The notes under the pieces: model-generated
The model's database searches: none
Seen by the model: the letters and a program-made list of their open reading frames with translations, nothing else
What the model was told of the DNA's origin: nothing
Part shown: piece by piece, positions 1 through 8,594 of the stretch
Position numbering within the stretch: the first letter of the stretch is position 1
Layout: every line of letters starts with the position of its first letter
Made by a program: the position numbers and the translations under genes
DNA from: Clostridium ragsdalei P11
Lineage (GTDB): Bacteria; Bacillota; Clostridia; Clostridiales; Clostridiaceae
NCBI RefSeq assembly: GCF_001675165.1
Contig: NZ_LROS01000011.1
Coordinates: 124,001-188,000, forward strand
Reading direction: 5' to 3'
Length of the DNA: 64,000 nucleotides

Positions 1-379
1 TTAAATACTTTATATTATCTACTAAGGTAGCTGGGTTTAATGCAATTGCAACTTTTACTCCAAAACTTTTTATATAATTTATAGTTCTATCTATATGCCT
101 ATCCGCTTCGAAATGAACTGTTATAATATCTGCTCCTGCTTTTACAAAATCCTCCACATATTTTGAAGGTTCCTCTATCATCAAATGAACATCAAAAGGT
201 AGCTTGGTGAGCGGCCTTATACTTTTAATAATAGGTACTCCAAAAGATATATTGGGTACAAAATTTCCATCCATTACGTCTATATGAATTAAATCAGCCC
301 CATATTTGTCCAGACTTTTTATATCTTCCCCTAATTTTGAAAAATCTGCAGATAATATTGAAGGTGCTATTCTTATCAT
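1..379 (-). CDS. rpe: Ribulose-phosphate 3-epimerase, C-terminus cut by window edge
   Basis: The enzyme interconverts ribulose-5-phosphate and xylulose-5-phosphate in the pentose phosphate pathway. The reading frame begins MIRIAPSILSADFSKLGED and continues through HIDVMDGNFVPNISFG and a DVHLMIEEP segment, which are family signatures of this TIM-barrel metalloenzyme. About 126 residues are visible and the rest lies beyond base 1. The ATG at 377-379 is preceded by an AGGAGAG ribosome-binding site. It is the last visible gene of the prkC-rsgA-rpe run, a standard Firmicute neighbourhood. Confidence 0.95.
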   Translation of the reverse strand, partial: MIRIAPSILSADFSKLGEDIKSLDKYGADLIHIDVMDGNFVPNISFGVPIIKSIRPLTKLPFDVHLMIEEPSKYVEDFVKAGADIITVHFEADRHIDRTINYIKSFGVKVAIALNPATLVDNIKYL

Positions 380-419
380 ATGTTTCTCTCTCCTTAATTT
401 ATACTGCTATATGAGCAGC

Positions 420-1283
420 TCAATACTTTTTTTTACTTATAATTTCATTTAAAACCTTAATATAAAACTCATATCTTTTTCTATCTATTTTGCCATCTTC
501 GACAGAAGCTTTAATGGCACAATTTGGTTCTTTATAATGGAAACATCCCGTAAATCTACACTGACCTATAAGGTCAGTAAACTCTGGAAAACAATATTGA
601 AGTTTTTCCTCTGATATATCAGATATATCTAGAGAGGAAAATCCCGGAGTATCCACTATAAGCCCTTCTTCTAATTCTATTAACTCACTGTGTCTTGTAG
701 TGTGTTTTCCTCTCTTCAATTTTTGACTTATCTCACCCGTTTCCATAATCTCTTTTCCTGAAATGGCATTTAAAATAGTAGATTTTCCAACTCCCGATGG
801 ACCACACAGTACCGTAATATTTCCTTTAAGCTTTTCTTTAATTTTATCAATTCCGCAATTCTCTTTTGCCGTTAAAAATATTACGTCATAGCCTATTTTT
901 TTCATAGTATTAGCTATATCGGATTTTTCCTTTTCTTCTGCTAAATCCAGCTTATTAAAGCAAACTACTATTTTCAAATTATTCAATTCACAGCTTATAA
1001 GAAATCTATTCAATAAATCTTCATTTATTTCAGGACGGGTAAATGCAAAAACTACCAGTGCCTGGGTTACATTAGCTACAGCAGGTCTCTTCAATTTAGT
1101 TTTTCTAGGATAGATTTTATTAATAACTCCCTGCTCTTTTTCTAGTGCAATATCCACTTTATCTCCTACCATAGGGGAAAGTGAATTATGCCTAAACCTT
1201 CCCCTTGCTTTACATTCAATTATCCCATTATCTGTTTTTATATAATAAAATCCTCCTATACCCTTAACTATAGTTCCCTGCAT
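420..1283 (-). CDS. rsgA: Ribosome small subunit-dependent GTPase RsgA
   Basis: RsgA is a circularly permuted GTPase that acts in late maturation of the 30S subunit. The 287-residue protein has an N-terminal OB-fold, the G4 motif NKLD at 110-113 preceding the P-loop GPSGVGKS at 161-168, DTPG at 211-214, and a zinc site formed by C242, C247, H249 and C255. The order G4 before G1 is diagnostic. The ATG at 1281-1283 follows a GGAGG site. It lies 9 nt downstream of the PASTA kinase gene, as in Bacillus prkC-rsgA-rpe, and is probably co-transcribed with it. Confidence 0.97.
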   Translation of the reverse strand: MQGTIVKGIGGFYYIKTDNGIIECKARGRFRHNSLSPMVGDKVDIALEKEQGVINKIYPRKTKLKRPAVANVTQALVVFAFTRPEINEDLLNRFLISCELNNLKIVVCFNKLDLAEEKEKSDIANTMKKIGYDVIFLTAKENCGIDKIKEKLKGNITVLCGPSGVGKSTILNAISGKEIMETGEISQKLKRGKHTTRHSELIELEEGLIVDTPGFSSLDISDISEEKLQYCFPEFTDLIGQCRFTGCFHYKEPNCAIKASVEDGKIDRKRYEFYIKVLNEIISKKKY

Positions 1284-1292
1284 AAATTCCTC

Positions 1293-3200
1293 CTAATTTG
1301 TTTTATCTGAATTTCCTGTACCACCCGTACTTGTATTTCCGCTGCTTCCTGTACCTCCATCAGAAGAAGAACTACCTGTGCCGCTTCCACTATCGGATTT
1401 ACTTCCGCTAGACCCGCTTCCGCTGCCTGTTCCGCTTACATCCTTACTTTGTCCGTTACTTCCAGTGTTTTTTCCTCCACTTTGATTCCCTAAATTACTG
1501 CTTTGATCATTTTGAGTTTCTTTATATTCATAATAAGTTAAGCTTACCGTAGTGCCTTCTTTAACTTGCTGTGATCCTCCTATGCTTTGACTTGTTACAA
1601 CTCCACTCTGAGATTTATCTGAAGTAACTACTGGATTTTTAGAAACCTTAAGTCCTGAACCTGCCATTATAGAAGCTGCTTCTTCTATGTTTTTGCCTGA
1701 AACATCTGGTACCGTTACATATTTTGCATCTGCTCCCTTGCTTACCACAAGATTTACTTTTGTACCATTTTGAGCTTTGCTATCTGCTGTAGGATCTTGG
1801 CTTATAACGTCTCCTTCTGCTACATCCTCACTGTGCCTATAAGATACTGTTCCTAAAGTGAGTCCACTATTTGATATAATATCCTTTGCAGTTGCAAAAT
1901 CTACTCCAACTAAATTTGGAACAGTCAGTGAATCAGATCCAGTGCTTATAATTACCCTTACATCTGAGTTTGCTTTTACCTTTGTTCCTGATTTAGGAAA
2001 ACATTCTATTACTGTTCCTTCTGGTTTGTCACTTTTTTCTTTGCCTCCTACTACAAAATTAAGCTTTTTGCTTTCTACTAACTGTTTGGCATCATCCTGT
2101 TTCATGCCTACAATACTCGGCACAGTTATGTCTCCGCTGCTATATACCTTGTTATACCAAATATAGCCTGAAATTATACCTATTACAACTACAAGAACAC
2201 CTATTGCAGTTGTCAATATTCTTTTTTTCTTTTTAGGATCCAAGTTTAATTTAACTGGTCTTCTTGCTGGCTCTACTTCTTCATCATAATCGTCCTCATT
2301 TTTATAAGCATTATTTACATCTACAGGATCCATTATCCTAGTCATATCACCACTTAAGTCATCATCTTCCAAATTGATTTTTTCATTATTTTCTATCTTT
2401 TTCAAGTCCACTAACATATCTTCCATCGTCTGATATCTTCTTATAGGCTCTTTCTCCACAGCTTTCAGAATAAGTCTATTTAAACTATCTGGTATATTTT
2501 CATTTAACTGATTTGGTGGAACTACAGGTTCTTGTATATGTTTTAGTGCTATCGACACAGGACTTTCTGCATCATAGGGAACACGTCCTGTAACCATTTC
2601 ATACATAACTATGCCAAGGGAGTAAATATCTGTTCTAAAGTCTACAAAGCTTCCTTTTGCTTGTTCTGGGGAAAAGTAGTGTGCAGAACCCATTATCTTA
2701 TTAGAATTAGTTATTGTAACTGAATCCGAGGCTTTGGCTATACCAAAGTCCGTTACTTTTACTATACCATCTTCTGTCACAAGAATATTATGAGGTTTTA
2801 TATCTCTATGTATAATATTATTCTTATGGGCACATTTCAAAGCTTTAGCTATTTGAATAGCTACTTCTACTGCCCTTGCAGGAGGTATTTTCTTGTCTTC
2901 TTTTATTACTTGTTTTAAAGTCTTTCCAATAACACATTCCATTACTATGTAGTTTATATCCTTCTGTGTACCTACATCATATATGTTCACTATATTATTA
3001 TCTGAAAGACTTGCTGCTGCTGCTGCTTCCCTTTTAAATTTCTCTACAAATTCTCCGTCACTTGAAAATTCTTCTTTGAGAATTTTAACAGCTACGTTTC
3101 TGCTCAAGAGGTGGTCTTTGGCTCTATAAACAATAGCCATACCTCCCTCTCCTATTTTTTCAAGCAACTCATATCTATTCCCTAGCATAGTCCCTATCAT
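1293..3200 (-). CDS. prkC: PASTA-domain Ser/Thr protein kinase (PrkC/Stk family)
   Basis: This is a membrane eukaryotic-type kinase that senses muropeptides or lipid II and phosphorylates cytosolic targets. Kinase residues visible are GEGGMA at 17-22, the ATP lysine in VAVK (K39), HRDIKPHN from 131 and DFG at 151-153. A single membrane helix spans about 328-349, followed by three extracellular PASTA repeats (about 357-422, 423-490 and 491-560). The last 65 residues are a Ser/Gly/Thr-rich low-complexity tail, unusual in length and probably wall-spanning. The start overlaps the stop of the phosphatase gene by 4 nt (ATGA), so the two are translationally coupled. A second ATG at codon 5 is a possible alternative start. 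Confidence 0.96.
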   Translation of the reverse strand: MIGTMLGNRYELLEKIGEGGMAIVYRAKDHLLSRNVAVKILKEEFSSDGEFVEKFKREAAAAASLSDNNIVNIYDVGTQKDINYIVMECVIGKTLKQVIKEDKKIPPARAVEVAIQIAKALKCAHKNNIIHRDIKPHNILVTEDGIVKVTDFGIAKASDSVTITNSNKIMGSAHYFSPEQAKGSFVDFRTDIYSLGIVMYEMVTGRVPYDAESPVSIALKHIQEPVVPPNQLNENIPDSLNRLILKAVEKEPIRRYQTMEDMLVDLKKIENNEKINLEDDDLSGDMTRIMDPVDVNNAYKNEDDYDEEVEPARRPVKLNLDPKKKKRILTTAIGVLVVVIGIISGYIWYNKVYSSGDITVPSIVGMKQDDAKQLVESKKLNFVVGGKEKSDKPEGTVIECFPKSGTKVKANSDVRVIISTGSDSLTVPNLVGVDFATAKDIISNSGLTLGTVSYRHSEDVAEGDVISQDPTADSKAQNGTKVNLVVSKGADAKYVTVPDVSGKNIEEAASIMAGSGLKVSKNPVVTSDKSQSGVVTSQSIGGSQQVKEGTTVSLTYYEYKETQNDQSSNLGNQSGGKNTGSNGQSKDVSGTGSGSGSSGSKSDSGSGTGSSSSDGGTGSSGNTSTGGTGNSDKTN

Positions 3201-3916
3201 TTTTTACACTCTCCTTCAAATACAATAACTGATATATTATCCTTTCCACCTCTAAGTTTACTTAGTTCTATTAGCTGCTTGCAAGCATCTTCGTTATTGT
3301 TATTCATTATTATATCATACATTTCGTTCATATTTACTCCATTAGATAGCCCGTCAGTGCACATTATTACCCTATTTACATCTTCTAAATTTACTTTAAA
3401 TATATCTACTTTTACAGACTTATTAGTTCCAAGCGCTCTTGTTATTATATTTTTATTAGGATGAATTGCAGCTTCTTCTTCAGTTATACTACCTTCATCC
3501 ACCAGTTGTTGTACTAAAGAGTGATCTTTAGTCACTTTTGTTATACCATCATATTTTACAACATAGCAACTACTATCCCCTACATTTGCTACTATCATAT
3601 CTTTATCTTTTACAAGGCAGACTGTTATAGTTGTCCCCATTCCACCAAATTGACTGTGGCTAATAGAAAGTTCATAAATTTTATCATTTGCTACACTTAC
3701 AGCTTTTAATAAGTCTTCCTCCATATTTGATGTTTCATTTGATTTCATGTAAGAAATGGTTGTTTCCACAGCAATTTTGCTAGCTACCTCTCCTGCATTG
3801 TGTCCACCCATTCCATCTGCTATTACATATAAGTTAAAATTTTTACCATTATAGAAATCTACAAAATCTTCATTTAGCTTTCTTACCTTACCTACATCTG
3901 ATAAGATCCCCACCAT
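3197..3916 (-). CDS. stp: PP2C-family protein phosphatase, partner of PrkC
   Basis: The protein dephosphorylates PrkC and its substrates using a two-metal centre. The 239-residue sequence carries DVGKVRKLNEDF at the N-terminus, the metal-binding VIADGMGGHNAGE motif at about 32-44, VGDSS near 115, and the late CTDGLSN and KGGDN-type (RGGKDNIS) metal motifs. It is cytosolic with no signal peptide. The gene directly precedes and overlaps prkC, the usual pairing (prpC-prkC in Bacillus), so both activities should be made in fixed ratio. It lies 14 nt after rlmN. Confidence 0.95.
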   Translation of the reverse strand: MVGILSDVGKVRKLNEDFVDFYNGKNFNLYVIADGMGGHNAGEVASKIAVETTISYMKSNETSNMEEDLLKAVSVANDKIYELSISHSQFGGMGTTITVCLVKDKDMIVANVGDSSCYVVKYDGITKVTKDHSLVQQLVDEGSITEEEAAIHPNKNIITRALGTNKSVKVDIFKVNLEDVNRVIMCTDGLSNGVNMNEMYDIIMNNNNEDACKQLIELSKLRGGKDNISVIVFEGECKK

Positions 3917-3930
3917 TTTCTACACCCTCT

Positions 3931-4968
3931 CTATAACTTTTTCGATTCTAAATAACTTCTCCTCAATTGTCCGCAAGCAGCGTCTATGTCTGAACCCATT
4001 TCTCTTCTTATAGTAGTCTCTATTTTATTCTTAATCAACCTATGGTAAAATTTCTTTACATCATCAGAAGAAGATTTTTTTAAGTTATTTTCCTTAACTT
4101 CATTGACTGGTATTAAATTAACATGGCACAATAATCCACTTATAAGTTCAGTTAATTCATCACAACATTCTAAACTGTCATTTACTCCACTTACCAAAGC
4201 GTATTCAAAAGATACCCTTCTACCCGTCTTCTCTATATAATACTTACATGCATCTATTATATCTTTTATGGAATATTTATTTGCAATAGGCATTATTTTT
4301 TTTCTCATAACATCATTTGGAGCATGCAGTGATATAGCCAAAGTTATTTGAAGGTCCCTATCTGCTAAATTCTTTATCTTAGGTACTATGCCACAAGTTG
4401 ACAAAGTTATATGTCTCTGGCCTATGTTGAAACTGTATTCAGAATTTACTATTTTTAAAAATTTTAACACATTTTCATAATTATCTAGGGGTTCCCCACT
4501 TCCCATAAGAACTATATTGGATATTCTCTCTCCTACTTCATTCTGGGATTTTAAAATTTGGCCTAACATTTCTCCTGCTGTCAAGTTCCTAACCATTCCA
4601 TCTATTGTAGATGCACAAAACTTACATCCCATTCTACATCCTACTTGAGTTGAAATACATATGGAATTACCATGTTTATATTTCATAACTACAGTTTCCA
4701 CCATATTTCCATCTTTATATTCATATAAAAATTTAAAAGTATCTTTAAATTTTGACTCACATTTTTTAACTAATTCAGTAGTACCTATGTAAAAATTTGT
4801 TTTTAACTTTTCTAGTAACTTCTTAGGTATATTGGTCATATTGTCAAAATCGCATTGACCATTTTTATATATCCAGTCCATTATCTGTTTTGCTCTGAAT
4901 TCACTTTCACAATTGTCATTCATCCAACTTTTCAATTCTTCCATATCAAAGTCAAGAATATTATCCAT
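3931..4968 (-). CDS. rlmN: Dual-specificity RNA methyltransferase RlmN
   Basis: RlmN is a radical SAM enzyme that makes m2A in 23S rRNA and in some tRNAs. The CX3CX2C cluster motif (GCRMGCKFC) lies near residues 110-118, and the late catalytic cysteine is in [10 protein letters not shown] near the C-terminus. I place the start at the ATG at 4966-4968: an AGGTAGG site lies 8 nt upstream and includes the rsmB stop codon. A GTG three codons earlier is in frame but has no ribosome-binding site. The tight junction implies translational coupling with rsmB. Confidence 0.95.
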   Translation of the reverse strand: MDNILDFDMEELKSWMNDNCESEFRAKQIMDWIYKNGQCDFDNMTNIPKKLLEKLKTNFYIGTTELVKKCESKFKDTFKFLYEYKDGNMVETVVMKYKHGNSICISTQVGCRMGCKFCASTIDGMVRNLTAGEMLGQILKSQNEVGERISNIVLMGSGEPLDNYENVLKFLKIVNSEYSFNIGQRHITLSTCGIVPKIKNLADRDLQITLAISLHAPNDVMRKKIMPIANKYSIKDIIDACKYYIEKTGRRVSFEYALVSGVNDSLECCDELTELISGLLCHVNLIPVNEVKENNLKKSSSDDVKKFYHRLIKNKIETTIRREMGSDIDAACGQLRRSYLESKKL

Positions 4969-4977
4969 ATATTGCAC

Positions 4978-6309
4978 CTACCTATGTTTTATCATTTTTG
5001 CAATAAAAAATCCATCCATATTATCATCGGGCAATATAGTTATATATCCCTCTTTATGATAAATTATGTTGTCAAAATCACCACAATAAATTTTTTCTAG
5101 TTTATACTGGGGATTTTCTCTAATAAACCAATTTATGTTATCTTCATTTTCACTTTTATTTAAGGTACAAGTAGAATATATAAGTTTTCCACCATCTTTT
5201 ACATATCTTGAAGCATTTAACATGATTTTTCTCTGCACATTTATAAGGCTATTTAAAGACTTCCTACTTTTATTCCATTTAATTTCAGGTTTTTTTCTTA
5301 CTATTCCTAGTCCTGAACATGGCACATCTATTAGCACTCTATCTGCTGTAGCTTCAAACTGTTCTACATATTTTTCCGCATCTAACTTATTACACCTTAT
5401 GTTTTTAATATCCATTCTATTTGCATTTTCTTCTACAAATCTTAATTTATTCTCATGTAAATCATAGGCATATATCACTCCTGTATTTTTCATAAGTTCT
5501 GCCATATGACAGGACTTTCCTCCAGGTGCACTGCACATATCAAGTACGGTCATATTTTCTTTTGGTTCTACAATATGTGCTACAAGCATGGCACTTTCAT
5601 CCTGTGCTGTTATATATCCTTTTTTAAAAAGTGGATTTTTCTCTATATTGCTGCCTCTATTTATTACTACAGCTTCCTTACATATTTCACCTTTTTCTAT
5701 GTCATATCCATTTTTTAAAAGTTCATCCCAAACACTTTTATAATCAATTTTTAATCCATTAACCCTAACTGTAACTTTAGGTACGTAATTAAGTGCTTGT
5801 AATATACTCTCACCTACAACTTCTCCATATTGATGAATAAAAAGCAAAGTCATCCATCTTGGAAAGGAATATTTAAAACACAGGTTATCTATTTTTTTGT
5901 CCTTATGTTCACAGTGCAAATTATCCTTATTTCTTAAGTAATTTCTTAGGACTCCATTGACTAATTTTGAGAGCCCCTTTGACTTTTTTTTTGAAAGTTC
6001 TACAGCTTCATTCACTACTGCAAATTCAGGTATTTTATCTAAATATCTGAGTTGATATATAGAAATTCTCAGTATATTTACTATATCTATATTCATCTTC
6101 TTTAAATTGCTTTTTATAAAATCACCTAGTATAGTGTCAATAGTATACATATATTTTAAAGTACCATATACTATTTCAGTAACTAAACCCCTATCCTTTT
6201 TGTTTAAATTATTCTTATTTAAATACGTATTTAAAATTTTATTAGAATATGCATTATTTCCCAATACTTCATTAAGTATTTCTACAGCTGTACTTCTTGC
6301 TCCATTCAT
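4978..6309 (-). CDS. rsmB: 16S rRNA m5C967 methyltransferase RsmB
   Basis: RsmB uses S-adenosylmethionine to methylate a cytosine in 16S rRNA. The 443-residue protein has an N-terminal NusB-like RNA-binding domain (about 1-140) and a C-terminal Rossmann methyltransferase domain. Visible motifs are DMCSAPGGKSCH for SAM binding, DVPCSGLG holding one catalytic cysteine, and YSTCTL holding the other. The ATG at 6307-6309 has a GAGGT site 7 nt upstream. A palindromic repeat copy (6328-6384) lies just upstream, between this gene and the metallopeptidase gene. Confidence 0.95.
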   Translation of the reverse strand: MNGARSTAVEILNEVLGNNAYSNKILNTYLNKNNLNKKDRGLVTEIVYGTLKYMYTIDTILGDFIKSNLKKMNIDIVNILRISIYQLRYLDKIPEFAVVNEAVELSKKKSKGLSKLVNGVLRNYLRNKDNLHCEHKDKKIDNLCFKYSFPRWMTLLFIHQYGEVVGESILQALNYVPKVTVRVNGLKIDYKSVWDELLKNGYDIEKGEICKEAVVINRGSNIEKNPLFKKGYITAQDESAMLVAHIVEPKENMTVLDMCSAPGGKSCHMAELMKNTGVIYAYDLHENKLRFVEENANRMDIKNIRCNKLDAEKYVEQFEATADRVLIDVPCSGLGIVRKKPEIKWNKSRKSLNSLINVQRKIMLNASRYVKDGGKLIYSTCTLNKSENEDNINWFIRENPQYKLEKIYCGDFDNIIYHKEGYITILPDDNMDGFFIAKMIKHR

Positions 6310-6327
6310 CTTTTTACCTCTAACTTA

Positions 6328-6384
6328 AGGCATTTTAAAAGAAATAACCAGTCAGTATGCTAGCCTATTTTCTTCAAAATGCCT
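6328..6384. repeat. Small palindromic repeat, copy A
   Basis: This is a 57-nt imperfect palindrome with arms starting AGGCATTTT and ending AAAATGCCT around a core reading AGTCAGTATGCTAGCC (within 6350-6365). The same core occurs at 53533-53588, and a longer relative lies at 60121-60198. It sits between the metallopeptidase gene and rsmB. It could act as a weak hairpin in mRNA, but it has no clear T-tract. Confidence 0.75.
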
Positions 6385-6397
6385 AAAATATATATTT

Positions 6398-7078
6398 TTA
6401 ATCTCTGTCCCTACTTATATATATAAGTCTTAATAAGTTAGCTATAGCCGTTAATGCTGCAGCTACATAAGTCATTGCAGCAGCACTTAAAACAGATCTA
6501 GCTCCAACTAACTCATCAGAATATAATATATTTCTTCTCTCTAATATTTTCAATGCTCTACTTGACGCATTGAATTCTACTGGAAGAGTTATTATCTGAA
6601 ACAAAACTACTAAAGTAAATAAAATTATACCTATATTCACAAGTCCCTTAATTCCTAAAATAATTCCTGCTAAAAATAGTATCCAGGATGCACTAGAACC
6701 AAAGTTAACTGCCGGTACAATAGAGTTTCTTATAATAAGTGGTACATACCCGTTTTTGTGCTGAATTGCGTGCCCTGTTTCATGAGCTGCAACTCCTATT
6801 GACGCCACAGAATTTCCATAATAAACTTCTTCTGAAAGTCTCATAACTCTTTTTGAAGGATCATAGTGATCACTGAGTTTTCCTGGTATTAATTCTACTG
6901 GTACATCATATAAACCACTACCATCTAATAGCATTCTGGCTACCTGGGCACCTGTATATCCATTTTGACTTCTATATCTTGAATATTTATTAAAAGTGGC
7001 CGATACTTTATACTGCGCCCAAACTGCTATTAAAATCGCAGGAATAAGTATAATAAAACTGCTGTCAAAGAAAAACAT
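6398..7078 (-). CDS. YugP-type membrane zinc metallopeptidase
   Basis: This is a 226-residue integral membrane protein with the zinc motif AAHETGHAIQH near residues 95-105. It has a hydrophobic N-terminal segment (about 5-22) and two or three further hydrophobic stretches (about 130-165 and 200-220). The family (zinc metallopeptidase, formerly DUF2268/YugP-like) is common in Firmicutes; its substrate is not known. The ATG follows GGAGGTGG by 7 nt. In clostridia it regularly sits between fmt and rsmB, as here, which suggests only co-transcription, not a shared function. Confidence 0.88.
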   Translation of the reverse strand: MFFFDSSFIILIPAILIAVWAQYKVSATFNKYSRYRSQNGYTGAQVARMLLDGSGLYDVPVELIPGKLSDHYDPSKRVMRLSEEVYYGNSVASIGVAAHETGHAIQHKNGYVPLIIRNSIVPAVNFGSSASWILFLAGIILGIKGLVNIGIILFTLVVLFQIITLPVEFNASSRALKILERRNILYSDELVGARSVLSAAAMTYVAAALTAIANLLRLIYISRDRD

Positions 7079-7098
7079 AGGTTAACCACCTCCACAAA

Positions 7099-8031
7099 TT
7101 ACTTTTTTAATACAATGTTTTTTTCTATAGAATGTCCCTTTATATATTCACTTACATTCATAGGTTTTCTTCCAGGAAATTGTATTTTCTTTATGAGTAT
7201 AGTGCCACTACCACAGGCAACTTTAATACCCTCTTTAGACACATCTATTATACATCCTGGTTCTTTATCATAACTTTCATTTAAGCATTCTGCCTCATAT
7301 ATCTTCATATTATCATTCTTATATTGAGTATATGCAATAGGCCATGGATTTAAACCTCTCACAATGTTTTTTATATTTTTGCAGTTTAAATTCCAATCTA
7401 TCTTTGCCATACTCTTGCTCAACATTCCAGCATATTCAGTTGTAGTTTCTCCCTGCTTTTTTCTTACAATATCGCCTTTTTCCAGTCCCTTTAATGTTTT
7501 CACCAATAGCTCTGCTCCATCTTCCATAAGCACATCGTGGAGTTCACCCGCTGTCATATTGTCTGCGATTTTAACACTGCTGCTTAAAAGCATATCTCCT
7601 GTATCAAGCCCTGCATCCATAAACATAGTAGTATTTCCACTTTCACTTTCTCCATTTATAATGCACCAATTTATAGGTGCTGCCCCCCTATATTTAGGTA
7701 AAAGCGAAGCATGAAGATTTATGCATCCATACTTAGGTATATCCAGCACTTGTTTTGTAAGTATCTGTCCATAGGCAACCACCACTATGAAATCTGGCCT
7801 TATTTTCGTTAAAGCAGAAATTGCCTCTGCATCATCTTTTAACTTAAGAGGTTGGTATATTGGAATATCGTGTTTAAGAGCCTCTTCTTTAACTTCGGAA
7901 AAAGATAGCTTTTTACCTCTCCCCTTTGGCTTATCCGGTTGAGTAAATACAGCTTCAACATTAAATTCCTCTATTAGTCTTTTTAAAGATGGCACTGAAA
8001 ATTCAGGTGTTCCCATAAAAACTATATTCAT
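7099..8031 (-). CDS. fmt: Methionyl-tRNA formyltransferase
   Basis: Fmt transfers a formyl group from 10-formyl-tetrahydrofolate to initiator Met-tRNA. The 310-residue protein opens [16 protein letters not shown] and carries the folate-site signature in the [16 protein letters not shown] region (about 105-120) and GCGSG-type C-terminal OB-fold sequence. Its ATG overlaps the def stop as ATGA, so formylation and deformylation enzymes are made together, as in most bacteria. Confidence 0.97.
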   Translation of the reverse strand: MNIVFMGTPEFSVPSLKRLIEEFNVEAVFTQPDKPKGRGKKLSFSEVKEEALKHDIPIYQPLKLKDDAEAISALTKIRPDFIVVVAYGQILTKQVLDIPKYGCINLHASLLPKYRGAAPINWCIINGESESGNTTMFMDAGLDTGDMLLSSSVKIADNMTAGELHDVLMEDGAELLVKTLKGLEKGDIVRKKQGETTTEYAGMLSKSMAKIDWNLNCKNIKNIVRGLNPWPIAYTQYKNDNMKIYEAECLNESYDKEPGCIIDVSKEGIKVACGSGTILIKKIQFPGRKPMNVSEYIKGHSIEKNIVLKK

Positions 8032-8489
8032 TGCTTCGTTACCTCACCTTTTTTTATGATTTTATCTATGAAGAGTATGCCATTTAAATGGTCTATTTCA
8101 TGGCAAAGTGCTCTGGCAAGCAGATCCTCACCTTCTATTATAATCTCTTCACCTTTCTCATTTAATGCTTTTACCTTTACTTTCTTTGGCCTTTCAACCT
8201 CTCCTTCACTTCCTGGTATACTCAGGCATCCTTCTATATCTACGGCTTTACCCTCAGAATATGTAATTTCTGGATTCACTAGCTTTAAAATTCCTTCTCC
8301 AACATCTATAACTATAACTCTCTTTAAAACACCCACTTGTGGTGCTGCAAGTCCTACACCATCTTCTTCATAAAGGGTTTCCTCCATGTCATCTAACAGT
8401 ACATGGATTCTTTCATTTATTTCCTCTACTTTCCTACTTTTTTTTCTTAATATACTATCTCCATATTTTCTGACATTTCTCAAAGCCAT
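8028..8489 (-). CDS. def: Peptide deformylase
   Basis: The enzyme removes the N-formyl group from nascent proteins. All three active-site motifs are present in the 153 residues: [10 protein letters not shown] (motif 1), EGCLSIPG (motif 2, metal cysteine) and CHEIDHLNG (motif 3, HExxH-like). The start [11 protein letters not shown] matches family N-termini. The ATG at 8487-8489 has no good ribosome-binding site. A strong GGAGGAG lies about 60 nt further upstream and serves no obvious frame. Confidence 0.95.
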   Translation of the reverse strand: MALRNVRKYGDSILRKKSRKVEEINERIHVLLDDMEETLYEEDGVGLAAPQVGVLKRVIVIDVGEGILKLVNPEITYSEGKAVDIEGCLSIPGSEGEVERPKKVKVKALNEKGEEIIIEGEDLLARALCHEIDHLNGILFIDKIIKKGEVTKQ

Positions 8490-8594
8490 ATTATTCGCCG
8501 TTTCAATGAAATCTAATATATATTGATAGATTTTTTACGGCTTATTCAACTCCTCCCTGTTTTATCTTTATAATTGCATCTAAATTAATATATC

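Noticed and set aside
1858-2166. 102-codon plus-strand frame within prkC
   Set aside because: It is antisense to the PASTA repeats and has no support as a gene.
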